Shown piece after piece: positions 23,001 through 31,863 of a DNA stretch of 64,000 nucleotides. Below the pieces are notes generated by a model. That model was given only the letters and a program-made list of their open reading frames with translations, made no database searches and was not told where the DNA came from. Both the position numbers and the translations under genes were made by a program. Location of the stretch: the NCBI GenBank assembly GCA_900549665.1, contig URPH01000013.1, positions 4,956-68,955 on the forward strand, given 5' to 3'. The stretch's first letter is position 1; every line of letters starts with the position of its first letter. The stretch is from an uncultured Lachnospiraceae bacterium (GTDB lineage: Bacteria > Bacillota > Clostridia > Lachnospirales > Lachnospiraceae).

Positions 23001-23507
23001 TTAACGTTTTTCAGCAAGTACCATCGTCATGCTTCTTCCTTCTACTTTTGCAGGCTTTTCAACAACCGCAATTTCAGAAAGCCCTTCCGCAAAGTCCTCA
23101 AGGATATGCTTGCTGCTGTTCATATGTGCCATCTCACGCCCACGGAAACGAAGTGTGATCTTAACCTTGTCTCCTTTGGTAATGAATTTTTTAGCCGCGT
23201 TCATTTTGGTATTCAGGTCATTGGTATCAATATTGGGAGATAAACGAATTTCCTTGACCTCAACTGTCTTCTGCTTTTTCTTTGCTTCTTTTTCCCTTCT
23301 GGCCTGCTCATATTTGTATTTGCTGTAATCAACAATCTTGCAAACCGGGGGCTTTGCATTCGGAGCAATTTTTACTAAATCAAGCCCTGCTTCTTCGGCT
23401 TTCTGTAAAGCATCCCTTGCAGACATGATGCCTAACTGTTCCCCGTCTTCCGAAACCACTCGTACTTCCTTGTCTCTAATCTGTTCGTTAATGAATAAAT
23501 CGTTAAT
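23001..23507 (-). CDS. infC: Translation initiation factor IF-3 (ATT start)
   Basis: A 169-residue IF-3, full length: N-terminal domain INDLFINEQIRDKEVRVV, linker rich in Lys/Glu (RREKEAKKKQKTVEVKEIRL) and C-terminal domain with KVKITLRFRGREMAH. It binds the 30S subunit and enforces start-codon selection. The start is taken as ATT at 23505-23507: GGAGG lies at proper spacing, the family N terminus begins there, and ATT/ATC starts are the usual autoregulatory feature of infC. Upstream ATG codons lie beyond the leader attenuator. First gene of the operon. Confidence 0.95.
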   Translation of the reverse strand: MNDLFINEQIRDKEVRVVSEDGEQLGIMSARDALQKAEEAGLDLVKIAPNAKPPVCKIVDYSKYKYEQARREKEAKKKQKTVEVKEIRLSPNIDTNDLNTKMNAAKKFITKGDKVKITLRFRGREMAHMNSSKHILEDFAEGLSEIAVVEKPAKVEGRSMTMVLAEKR

Positions 23508-23534
23508 GGTTTTGTACCTCCATAAAGAATTCAG

Positions 23535-23701
23535 CCGATAGTTTGCGCGACTTCCACCCGCACAAAAAAAGGTGGATATATACATATCCACCTCTGACAA
23601 ACATAAACTACCGGATAAAATGTCTGACACCTGAAGCCCAATTGCCGCAGGGTGAGAGTGGATACTCTGCTTTCTCGTGTTTTCACATATCAACTATAAT
23701 A
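23535..23701 (-). promoter_or_regulatory. infC leader with attenuator (L20-type)
   Basis: The region between promoter and infC contains an intrinsic terminator: GGTGGATAT (23571-23579) pairs with ATATCCACC (23584-23592), followed on the minus strand by seven U. A long-range pairing, AAACTACCGG (23605-23614) with CCGATAGTTT (23535-23544), brackets the hairpin. This fits the Firmicute L20 leader, where bL20 binding promotes early termination. Confidence 0.75.
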
Positions 23702-23724
23702 TCATGGCATAAACATCATGTCAA
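23696..23724 (-). promoter_or_regulatory. Sigma-A promoter of infC-rpmI-rplT
   Basis: On the minus strand TTGACA (23719-23724), 17 bp, TATTAT (23696-23701). Confidence 0.85.
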
Positions 23725-23859
23725 CTGTTTTTATTATATTCCGGAAATTCCGAAAATTTCCGGCAATTTCCAAAATTCATCCGTAATTTATCCGAAATCC
23801 ATCAAATTCTGCATATTACGATACTTCTGAAAATTTCAAAATGTCTTTCGGATACCTGA

Positions 23860-24183
23860 TCATTTGCAGCTTTCGCACTCAAAGGTTCCGCAAAGGGTAT
23901 CACGGCATTCGACTGCTCTGGTTCCCTCAATGTTCACACGGTCCGCATGACATTTGTAATTGGAGTTATATTTGCACTTTGTAGCCTCACAGTCAATGCT
24001 GATCGTCTGGCAGGGATGATCGAGTGCGCTGGTATAGCAGTCGCAGTTTTCACGGCGGAACGAATCGCACCTTGTCTCGTTTTCCTTTACTGCAGAAGCG
24101 CCACCCACCATGATATCGCCTTTACAGCAGCTTCTCTCCTTATTGTATCCGCAAGTAATAACACCACATGTTAATTGTGCCAT
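23860..24183 (-). CDS. DUF1540-domain cysteine-rich protein
   Basis: A 107-residue protein with two DUF1540 motifs, CGVITCGYNKERSCCKGDI near the start and DCEATKCKYNSNYKCHADRV in the second half. Its 14 or so cysteines in CxxxxC-type spacing point to metal binding. DUF1540 proteins are small and of unknown role, often linked to sporulating Firmicutes. A strong AAAGGAGG site precedes the ATG. Monocistronic by spacing. Confidence 0.88.
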   Translation of the reverse strand: MAQLTCGVITCGYNKERSCCKGDIMVGGASAVKENETRCDSFRRENCDCYTSALDHPCQTISIDCEATKCKYNSNYKCHADRVNIEGTRAVECRDTLCGTFECESCK

Positions 24184-24243
24184 AAAAAAGCCTCCTTTAA
24201 ATATGTTATTGATACTTTTTTATTATTGGCACATTACGTTTTT

Positions 24244-24798
24244 TTATACTTTTATTTTTATTACTTCTTTTTCTGATTCCTGTGCTTCTAAAAGCGCGAT
24301 CCGGCAAAAACCAAACATCCCGGCTAGAATGGAATTAGGAAAAACCATAATGGCATCATTGTATTTTGTAACGGTATCATTGTAAAACTGTCTTGCTTTA
24401 CTGATCTTATCCTCGGTCTCCGACAATTCCTTCTGCAACTGTAAAAAGTTAGCATTGGCTTTCAAATCCGGATACTGTTCCCCGACAGCAAAAAACCGGC
24501 TGGTCAGTTTTCCAAGCTTTTCTGATGCCTGATAAGAGGTTGTGATATCTTCTGCCGACAATATCTGCGTCCTTAATTGTGTAACGCTTTTCAATGTCTC
24601 TTGTTCATAACGCGCATATCCCTTTGTCACTTCAAGAATATTAGGAATCAGATCCGCTCTCCGTTTTAACTGCACATCAATTTGCGCTGCCTGATTTTCA
24701 ACTCGGTTTTTTATTACTACCAGACTATTATAACCTTTTACCACAAATATTCCAATCAATCCTGCCACAACAACAATTCCAATTATCCAGAACATCAT
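24244..24798 (-). CDS. LemA-family protein
   Basis: A 184-residue LemA protein. A single N-terminal TM helix (WIIGIVVVAGLIGIFVVKGY) is followed by the family signature RVENQAAQIDVQLKRRADLI and PNILEVTKGYARYEQETL, then a coiled four-helix region with the typical FPNSILAGMFGF end. It faces outward with a type III-like topology. The function is not settled; LemA commonly pairs with TPM or DUF2207 proteins. Its start overlaps the stop of the upstream membrane gene by four bases. Confidence 0.92.
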   Translation of the reverse strand: MMFWIIGIVVVAGLIGIFVVKGYNSLVVIKNRVENQAAQIDVQLKRRADLIPNILEVTKGYARYEQETLKSVTQLRTQILSAEDITTSYQASEKLGKLTSRFFAVGEQYPDLKANANFLQLQKELSETEDKISKARQFYNDTVTKYNDAIMVFPNSILAGMFGFCRIALLEAQESEKEVIKIKV

Positions 24799-25985
24799 AT
24801 TTCTGCTCTCCTTTTCATGATTTCTTCCACAATCTTTTTATTTTCTTCCAACACAACTGCATAAATCAGGTAATCATCCCACAACACCAGCGCATCCTTT
24901 TCCACTTCACTCAGGTTGGAATAATCATGAATAAAATTTTTCATTCCAAAAATATATTCCGTGTAAATCTCGCCGGTTTCCGTTCTCTTATACGGTGACT
25001 GCTCCCGTATCCGTCCCTGTCCGAATTTCATATACAAGACAGGAAAGAGAAAAAGCAGAAGAAATGTGCAATCCATGACAACCACAAGTGTCAGCCTCCA
25101 CAAATAATCCGGACCGGTAAGCATCTGCTTACTAAATGCTCCAAAAGCCTGATTTCCATCCAGCCCATCCAACACTTCCTGTTGAATATCTCCGAGCACA
25201 AACACTGCCTGTGGAATTTTTTCAAACTGCTCCTGCGACATGGTATCCCGAAGTCTTTCCTTCAGCATTCCCATAGAGACTGCCAAGCAGAAAACAATCA
25301 ATGTAACAAGCCAGAGCAATACCATCTTGCTTTCTTTTTTAGTTGTTTTCTCAATGTCCTTTTTGTTCCGAAAACGCTCCGTGATCCATCCTGCCTCTTT
25401 TACTTCCGAAACAGTCTGTTGTTCCCACGCCCACACAACCTGCTCCTGCTTCCAGTCGCCTTTTTGCAGATGCCCGATCAAATACCGGTCACTTTCCTGC
25501 AATCCAGCATTCCGAAAATCCAGCCTGTTTATCCTTTCATACCCATCCTCTGTCTGCCGGATCAATCCAAGCATTTCATAATGCAGGATACAGGCCGCCA
25601 TGTCCTTGTCTGTCTCGATACGCAGATCTTCCAGCATACTGATGGCACCGGGCGAAACCTCTTCAAGCTTATCTCGGTAATAATCCAGATTATCCATCGT
25701 GATAAACGAACTGTTTTCCATTACCTGTTTTTTCTGACCCTGCAGTCTGACATATATCATATAAAAAGGAATAATCCCCAGCATGGCTGAGCAAAAAATG
25801 AGCAGGAACATAATACAGATCATGCCGGTCACAAAGTTATCCTTATTTAACTGCGCAATGTTTGCCGGTCCGCCCCATATCAACAGTACGACCATAATTG
25901 CCGGGAAAATAAGGAAGCTTCTTTTCTGCTGTTGTCGGATTTCGTTTAGCTTTTCCGTCTGAAAAACTTTTTTCTTCATTCTCAT
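24795..25985 (-). CDS. Membrane protein with DUF2207-like C-terminal region
   Basis: A 396-residue integral membrane protein. Hydrophobic helices lie at about 25-45, 53-78, 222-242 and 298-320. The segment between TM pairs contains a winged-helix-like stretch (LRIETDKDMAACILHYEMLG, YLIGHLQKGD). The C-terminal block MKNFIHDYSNLSEVEKDALV with LWDDYLIYAVVLEENKKI is typical of DUF2207 proteins, which often accompany LemA; here it overlaps lemA by ATGA. The N-terminal DUF2207 ectodomain is missing. The ribosome site is weak. Function unknown. Confidence 0.7.
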   Translation of the reverse strand: MRMKKKVFQTEKLNEIRQQQKRSFLIFPAIMVVLLIWGGPANIAQLNKDNFVTGMICIMFLLIFCSAMLGIIPFYMIYVRLQGQKKQVMENSSFITMDNLDYYRDKLEEVSPGAISMLEDLRIETDKDMAACILHYEMLGLIRQTEDGYERINRLDFRNAGLQESDRYLIGHLQKGDWKQEQVVWAWEQQTVSEVKEAGWITERFRNKKDIEKTTKKESKMVLLWLVTLIVFCLAVSMGMLKERLRDTMSQEQFEKIPQAVFVLGDIQQEVLDGLDGNQAFGAFSKQMLTGPDYLWRLTLVVVMDCTFLLLFLFPVLYMKFGQGRIREQSPYKRTETGEIYTEYIFGMKNFIHDYSNLSEVEKDALVLWDDYLIYAVVLEENKKIVEEIMKRRAEI

Positions 25986-26229
25986 TTTTGTTACTTTGCA
26001 AGCTTAGAAATTTATAAGTTTAAAGATTTATAAGATTAAACATCATCATTTTCAATTTACAGCTTTTTCATAGCTGTGAAAACACAGTCGCGAGAAATCA
26101 TTTTCATGGACCGGTATTGTTTTTCAAATATTATTAATATTGTAGCAGTGATATATAAATGTCATATTTTTATTCTGTAAAATGGATGTAAAATTGTTGT
26201 TTCCCTGCTTATTTTCCCAGTTCTTCTAC

Positions 26230-26745
26230 CTCCCATGGGCTTTATTCTCATTTTTCTTACTATTTGCCCTACACTTCTATCTTTTGCTGGGCTTTATTTC
26301 ATCTTTTCTTGCTTTTTGCCCGCTACCTCTGTCTTCTGTTGGGTTTTATTTCATCTTTTCTTGCTTTTTGCCCGCTCTTCTGTCTTCCGTTGGGTTTTAT
26401 TTCATCTTTTCCTGCTTTTTGCCCGTTACCTCTGTCTTCCGTTGGGTTTTATTTCATCTTTTCTTGCTTTTTGCCCGCTACCTCTGTCTTCCGTTGGGTT
26501 TTATTTCATCTTTTCTTGCTTTTTGCCCACTCTTCTGTCTTCCGTTGGGTTTTATTTCATCTTTTCTTGCTTTTTGCCCGCTCTTCTGTCTTTCTAAGGG
26601 TTTTTATTCCACTTTTCTTGCTTTTTGCCCGCTCTTCTGTCTTTCTAAGGGTTTTTATTTCACTTTTCTTGCTTTTTGCCCGCTCTTCTGATTATCTCAG
26701 GGTTTTATTTTCATTTTTCTCTCTATTTGCCCTGCCCATCGGTCC
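26230..26745. repeat. 10-unit tandem array, 51-52 bp period (array 2)
   Basis: Ten units counted at the GGGCTTTAT/GGGTTTTAT box: about 26237, 26289, 26341, 26392, 26444, 26496, 26547, 26598, 26649 and 26700. The unit is GGGTTTTATTTCATC, TTTTCTTGCTTTTTGCCC, then CTCTTCTGTCTTCCGTT or a variant. It shares the TTTTCTTG-x-TTTTTGCCC string, the order of boxes and the period with array 1 (3020-3751). Three plus frames are open through it only because the units lack stops. Confidence 0.9.
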
Positions 26746-27127
26746 TCATCCTAGCTTTATCCCCACTTCCCCATTTTCAACTTCAACATAAAATAAATTA
26801 CCCCATACTACTAAAACACCCCTTCCACCAGACTTTCATCTAGCAAAAGGGGGTATCATTACAACATTATAATGTTCTATTTCTCACTACGTCTCATTAC
26901 AGCATCAAGAATGTCACTACAACAGCAACCACAGCAAAAAACTACAACACCAGTAACTACATCGAGAAATCCACACCAACAACAACCGCAGTAAGAAATC
27001 CACAACAACAGCAACCGCAGTAAGAAATCCAAAACAGCAGTAATCGCATCAAAAACGCAACAATATCATCATCAGGATATCATCATAAACACCACATCAA
27101 TAAGATGCCCTCGTAAATCAACATATC
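26746..27127. other. Intergenic region with CA/A-rich sequence
   Basis: This stretch after array 2 holds no gene. It is A/C-rich on the plus strand and includes a 29-bp tandem repeat at 26969-27055. An imperfect palindrome CATTATAATG (about 26866-26875) is present. No promoter is assigned. Confidence 0.6.
26969..27055. repeat. 29-bp tandem repeat
   Basis: Three head-to-tail 29-bp units (from 26969, 26998 and 27027) of ATCCACAACAACAGCAACCG followed by CAGTAAGAA; the third is diverged. Confidence 0.75.
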
Positions 27128-28786
27128 TTATTTTTTCTTCATACTACGTTCCACAATCTTTCCCCGGATCAAAACCGCAATGGCAGCAACAACAGCCAAT
27201 GCAGTCACAATCCAGATATAGACAGGAACATTCTTGATATTGTAGCAGCGCACCTCAATCCACATCCGATTGACTGCCGCATTTTCTTCGGTATCAAAAT
27301 ACCTCATGATGGCACTACGGTTCATCACATCATCAGACGGATACTGAGCACCCAGCTGTCTTTCTGCCTGCTCTCGGTCAGTGATCAACACATAGTCAGG
27401 ATCATCCGCATCCCCGGAAAAGAAATATCCGAGCGGATATTCCATCATATTTTTCGCATCTAATTCATCATCTGATTCATCATCTGCGTCAATCCCCTCT
27501 ACTGTTTCCAGTGTATCAACCTTACCCGTATTTTCCACAGTTTCGGATGGATCCACATCTTCGGACAGATCCACATCTTCGTCCACGCCATAATTATAAT
27601 CCAGATAATCAAACACTGTATTGTCATCTCCTCCGGAAATAACAGAGGTATATCCAATGTAATACATGTTCCTGACAGCATTGTCCGGTCTGGAAATAAA
27701 GTTGATAAATGCCTCGGCAGCCTGCTGTTTTTCGGCATCATCCCGTATGCCTTTTTTGAGCATGACCCAGCCGTCAAAATACAGATTGGTGCTTTCCTTT
27801 GGCACAGCAAAATTCAGGTAAAAATCATCCTCTTCAGCCTGATCCATGGTATAGACGGCATCCCCGGACCACTGGTATCCGGCTACCACTCTTCCGGACA
27901 TCATGTCTGCTTTACCACTGTCTGTCTCAAAGGAATAGACATTATCACGGGATTTCTGAAGGTACTCAAGCGCTTTCTCCAGGGTTTCCGGCGACAGGTC
28001 ATTCATTTCCTCTACCAGTCTCCGGCTGTAATCAGGATCATTGATAAAGGAATCCGAGGTCAGCAGATCTTCTTTTATAGCACCGACTGCAGCAAAATAT
28101 GCGTCCCTGACATTATCCTTGATCGTAACACGGCGGAAATATTTATCATTGGTCAGAATATTCCAGGTAGAAGCATCCTCCCTGCTTACTATCTGTGGAT
28201 TGTATACAATACCGGTAACACCCCACATATATCCTGCTGCGTATTTACTCCATGCTTCACCGTTGATCTCATTGGTCTCAAATGTATTTCTGATAAAAGG
28301 TGATACGCCCTTTATATAGTAATTTTCATCTATGCTTTCATCAAAAAAAGCATCGGAAAACGGAACCAGCTGATTCTCGGCCATCAGCTTCATGATCATA
28401 TATTCCGAAGGACATACAATATCATATTCATTTCCCAGCGACAGCATATTGTAAAGCTCCTCATTGGTACCGAAGCAACTGTATTCCACCTTCACCTTCC
28501 GGTGATAGGTATCATAATACCATTGCTCAAAATCCTTGTACAACGGATTTACGCCAATGATATCTCCCTCCGGAAGTTCGATCGTCTCATCATCATCCCA
28601 TCCGCCTTCATCTATATATTCTTCCCAGTTGCAGACACGCAATGTCACAACATCGTCATCTTTGGCTGCAACATCGTAAAGTCCGGTACAATAAGAGCTT
28701 ATTCCGGCAAGCATAACAGACAGGGAAATACCGGCTATTTTTACAGTTAAAGATCTTTTTGAAACATTTCTTTCAGATTTTTTCAT
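27128..28786 (-). CDS. potD: Polyamine ABC transporter substrate-binding protein, extended
   Basis: A 552-residue PotD/PotF-type binding protein: LRVCNWEEYIDEG near the start, a ligand domain with CPSEYMIMKLMAENQLVPF, and SGDAVYTMDQAEEDDFYLNF. It should bind spermidine or putrescine outside the membrane. It is about 200 residues longer than usual. An acidic insertion lies at about 398-440 with 6-residue repeats (DEDVDL, SEDVDP, SETVEN), and there is a C-terminal TM helix (VPVYIWIVTALAVVAAIAVL) with a basic tail. No standard lipobox is seen, so membrane attachment may be through the N- and C-terminal helices. Last gene of potABCD; overlaps potC by ATGA. Confidence 0.88.
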   Translation of the reverse strand: MKKSERNVSKRSLTVKIAGISLSVMLAGISSYCTGLYDVAAKDDDVVTLRVCNWEEYIDEGGWDDDETIELPEGDIIGVNPLYKDFEQWYYDTYHRKVKVEYSCFGTNEELYNMLSLGNEYDIVCPSEYMIMKLMAENQLVPFSDAFFDESIDENYYIKGVSPFIRNTFETNEINGEAWSKYAAGYMWGVTGIVYNPQIVSREDASTWNILTNDKYFRRVTIKDNVRDAYFAAVGAIKEDLLTSDSFINDPDYSRRLVEEMNDLSPETLEKALEYLQKSRDNVYSFETDSGKADMMSGRVVAGYQWSGDAVYTMDQAEEDDFYLNFAVPKESTNLYFDGWVMLKKGIRDDAEKQQAAEAFINFISRPDNAVRNMYYIGYTSVISGGDDNTVFDYLDYNYGVDEDVDLSEDVDPSETVENTGKVDTLETVEGIDADDESDDELDAKNMMEYPLGYFFSGDADDPDYVLITDREQAERQLGAQYPSDDVMNRSAIMRYFDTEENAAVNRMWIEVRCYNIKNVPVYIWIVTALAVVAAIAVLIRGKIVERSMKKK

Positions 28787-29595
28787 GCCGTACGCTCACC
28801 TGCCTCTTCCCCTGCCCCACGTCCGGAAACCAGATTCATCACAATGGCAAACAACAATACCAGAACAAAAATGATCGTAGACAATGCCCAGAGAGCCGTC
28901 TTGATCTCTGTCTGTGAACCCTTTGTTGCATTGACAACATAGGTGCTGATGGTATCAAAGGTTGCCGGTTTTGTATAGGTTGCAATAAAATAATCATCCA
29001 AAGATAAGGTAACCGCCAAAGCAAAACCGGAGACAATTCCGGATGCAATTTCTGGCAGGATAACCTTTCTCAAGGCATATCCGGGCTTTGCACCAAGATC
29101 AAGCGCAGCCTCATACAGGCTGGGATCCATCTGCTTTAATTTAGGCAAAACAGATAAATATACAAACGGAGCACTTAAAACGGTATGCCCGATCACAAGC
29201 GGCACATAGGTATCCTTGCTCATGCCAAAAACAATAACCAGAAGAATGCAAACGGAAAAACCGGTTACAACGTCAGCATTAACAACCGGAATCTGATTGA
29301 CAGCCGAAAAAACAGACTGTGTCCTCTTTTTGGAATAAAAAAATCCGATCGCACCAACAGTCCCAAAAACAGTTGCCAGAACAGAGCTTACCAAAGCTAA
29401 AAGCAGAGAACCGCCTATCATATCCGCAAGCTCCGGCGTCGTAAATAATTTTATGTAATTGTCCAGGGAAAATTCCCGGATCACACCAATATTGGTGGAA
29501 CTCGTAAAACTGTATACGGAAAGGATCAGGATCGGCGCATACATGATCAGAAGCATCAGGCTGATAAAAACCCGGGCACCGACTTTCTTTTTCAT
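28783..29595 (-). CDS. potC: Polyamine ABC transporter permease PotC
   Basis: A 270-residue permease with six TM helices and the EAA loop LYEAALDLGAKPGYALRKVI that contacts the ATPase. The N terminus VFISLMLLIMYAPILILSVY is typical of PotC. It pairs with PotB to form the channel. Start and stop overlap the neighbours by four bases on both sides, showing tight coupling. Confidence 0.93.
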   Translation of the reverse strand: MKKKVGARVFISLMLLIMYAPILILSVYSFTSSTNIGVIREFSLDNYIKLFTTPELADMIGGSLLLALVSSVLATVFGTVGAIGFFYSKKRTQSVFSAVNQIPVVNADVVTGFSVCILLVIVFGMSKDTYVPLVIGHTVLSAPFVYLSVLPKLKQMDPSLYEAALDLGAKPGYALRKVILPEIASGIVSGFALAVTLSLDDYFIATYTKPATFDTISTYVVNATKGSQTEIKTALWALSTIIFVLVLLFAIVMNLVSGRGAGEEAGERTA

Positions 29596-30380
29596 AAAAC
29601 GGCACCTCCTCTTGCATTTGCCTCGTCATCCGCACTGCTTCCAAAAAATGTGAAAATGCAAATGATCAAAAGCAGTACCAGCGCAATCATTGAACCATTG
29701 TGCCAGTCGTCGGATGAGAAATAGCTTCCGATCAGACTTCCCATGATGTAAGTACTGTTGTACAACATATCCAGCACAACATAGTTGGTCATGGCAGGTA
29801 AAAACACCATGGAAATACCGCTGACAATTCCGGGAACGGACAAAGGCAGGGTCACACGCAAAAAGGACTGGACAGCGTCAGCTCCCAGATCACCCGCAGC
29901 CTCGATCAGGCTGTGATCCAGCCTGGTAAGGGTCGTATACAAAGGCAGAATCATAAAAGGAAGGAAATCATAGGTCATACCGATCACCGAATTGAAAAAC
30001 GGGAAGTATGCCAGATTTTTTTCCACAAGGGTAAGTATTTCCTTTAAAGCTGTAATACGCAGTGTAAAATTGACCCACATGGGCGTGATAAAAATCAGCA
30101 GGATAATGCTTTTTGCCTTCCATTCACTCCGCGCCAGAATATAAGCCACCGGATATGCGATCAGGAGGCAGACACAGGTTGTCGTAAATGCCAGCACAAA
30201 GCTATAGCACAAGGTTCCCAATGTATTGGGATTAGCAAAAAAATTAGTCAGGTTAGCAATTGTAAACTGTCCGGATCCATTTGTAAATGCATAGTAAACA
30301 ATGACAAGCAGAGGCGCAACCACGAACAGGATCAGAAACAATGCATATGGAATTCCCAACTGTTTTCTGGAAAAAGTCAT
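29592..30380 (-). CDS. potB: Polyamine ABC transporter permease PotB
   Basis: A 262-residue permease with six TM helices. The EAA loop LIEAAGDLGADAVQSFLRV is present, and the PotB-type start PYALFLILFVVAPLLVIVYY. The start at 30380 is chosen because the AGGAGG (which includes the potA stop TAG) lies six bases upstream; ATG codons at 30383 and 30407 are less well placed. Second gene of potABCD. Confidence 0.9.
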   Translation of the reverse strand: MTFSRKQLGIPYALFLILFVVAPLLVIVYYAFTNGSGQFTIANLTNFFANPNTLGTLCYSFVLAFTTTCVCLLIAYPVAYILARSEWKAKSIILLIFITPMWVNFTLRITALKEILTLVEKNLAYFPFFNSVIGMTYDFLPFMILPLYTTLTRLDHSLIEAAGDLGADAVQSFLRVTLPLSVPGIVSGISMVFLPAMTNYVVLDMLYNSTYIMGSLIGSYFSSDDWHNGSMIALVLLLIICIFTFFGSSADDEANARGGAVL

Positions 30381-30390
30381 CATAAGCCTC

Positions 30391-31833
30391 CTATTTTTTA
30401 AGTGCAAACTGCATCTTGTCTTCCGGCATGATCAGGCTGACCTTATCATGCATATTCCACAAATATTCATCATCTACGATCAGATCATGTCCATACTCCG
30501 TCCTGACAACATAACTGTAATGATCACCTTTATAGATCAGATTGATAATCTTACCGACAACCAGACCGGCATCCAGATCATCGCTCATCTCAATATCCTC
30601 CGGCTCAATGGAAACCATAACGCGGATTTTATCAAGATCAACTTTTTCTCCATCATCATCAAAGAGCTCTCCATCCCTGATAACCGAACCGGGAATAATC
30701 TTTGTCAGGTCACAGCGAATCTCTTCATCATTGAAGGCCAGATTAAGATCACTGTTAACAGTTGTTTCAAAGCAGGTTGTATGGTCCTCTGCAATCATAA
30801 TATGAATACCATCCGGCTCCAGCATCATACCGACACGGTCTCCAACGATCGCAGACTTGGTAGACTGGATGATCATTTCGTACTTTCCGGATTCAACGGC
30901 AATTTCATAATGAATCCCTTTAAAAATAACAGAAGTCACAACACCTTCGATAACTCCCCGATCCGGCGTAGTCAGGATCACATCCTCAGGTCTGACAACT
31001 GCATCGATCAGGGTACCTTCCTTAACATCATCCACACATTCAAATTCGCCACCACAGAAGCGTACCTTTTTATCCCCGGTCATAATGCCCTTGAAAATAT
31101 TACTGTCCCCAATAAAATCGGCCACAAAGGCATTTTTAGGTTCATTGTAGATATCCTCCGGTGTACCGATCTGCTGTGTGCATCCTTCCGACATGACAAC
31201 GATCTTATCAGACATGACCAAAGCCTCTTCCTGATCATGTGTGACATAAATAAATGTTATCCCCAGCTGGTCATGCATATTTTTTAATTCAATCTGCATT
31301 TCCTTACGCATTTTTAAATCCAGAGCCCCTAACGGTTCGTCCAAAAGCAGGATCTCCGGTTCATTTACCAACGCCCTTGCAATGGCAATCCTCTGCTGCT
31401 GGCCTCCGGAAAGCGTGGAAACACGGCGGTTTTCAAAGCCTTCCAGATCCACCATGTCCAAGACATGATTGACCTTTTTCCGAATCTCATCCCTTGGAAG
31501 CTTTTTCAGTTTTAATCCAAAAGCAATGTTGTCATAGATATTCATATGCGGAAAAAGCGCATATCTCTGAAACACGGTGTTGATGGGACGCTTATTGGCA
31601 GGAAGCTTTGTGATATCCTGTCCGTTCAATAAAATTTCTCCGCCGGTTGGCATCTCAAAGCCTGCGATCATGCGAAGCGTTGTTGTCTTGCCGCATCCGG
31701 ACGGTCCCAAAAAAGTAACGAATTCACCGCGTCCGACTTCAAGATTGAAGTCGGAAACCGCAGTAAATCCGTTATCTGTATAAGTCTTCGTAATATGCTT
31801 TAATTCGATGATATTACCGGTATGTTCAGCCAT
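30391..31833 (-). CDS. potA: Polyamine ABC transporter ATPase PotA, with duplicated TOBE region
   Basis: A 480-residue ABC ATPase, longer than the usual 350-380. The nucleotide domain has Walker A GPSGCGKTT, Q loop FQRYALFPHM, signature LSGGQQQR and Walker B LLLDEPLGALD. The C-terminal half carries two TOBE-like units: VVRPEDVILTT with FKGIHYEIAVESG, and VSIEPEDIEMSD with IYKGDHYSYVVRTEYGHDL. An acidic segment lies between them. It energises PotBC. First gene of the pot unit, 30 bp behind ddh; AGAGG precedes its start. Confidence 0.92.
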   Translation of the reverse strand: MAEHTGNIIELKHITKTYTDNGFTAVSDFNLEVGRGEFVTFLGPSGCGKTTTLRMIAGFEMPTGGEILLNGQDITKLPANKRPINTVFQRYALFPHMNIYDNIAFGLKLKKLPRDEIRKKVNHVLDMVDLEGFENRRVSTLSGGQQQRIAIARALVNEPEILLLDEPLGALDLKMRKEMQIELKNMHDQLGITFIYVTHDQEEALVMSDKIVVMSEGCTQQIGTPEDIYNEPKNAFVADFIGDSNIFKGIMTGDKKVRFCGGEFECVDDVKEGTLIDAVVRPEDVILTTPDRGVIEGVVTSVIFKGIHYEIAVESGKYEMIIQSTKSAIVGDRVGMMLEPDGIHIMIAEDHTTCFETTVNSDLNLAFNDEEIRCDLTKIIPGSVIRDGELFDDDGEKVDLDKIRVMVSIEPEDIEMSDDLDAGLVVGKIINLIYKGDHYSYVVRTEYGHDLIVDDEYLWNMHDKVSLIMPEDKMQFALKK

Positions 31834-31863
31834 TCTTTTGTATACCTCTCAGTACAAATAGTC

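Noticed and set aside
26182..26791. Open frames in all three plus frames through array 2
   Set aside because: Same reason as for array 1: repeat-driven openness without start signals.
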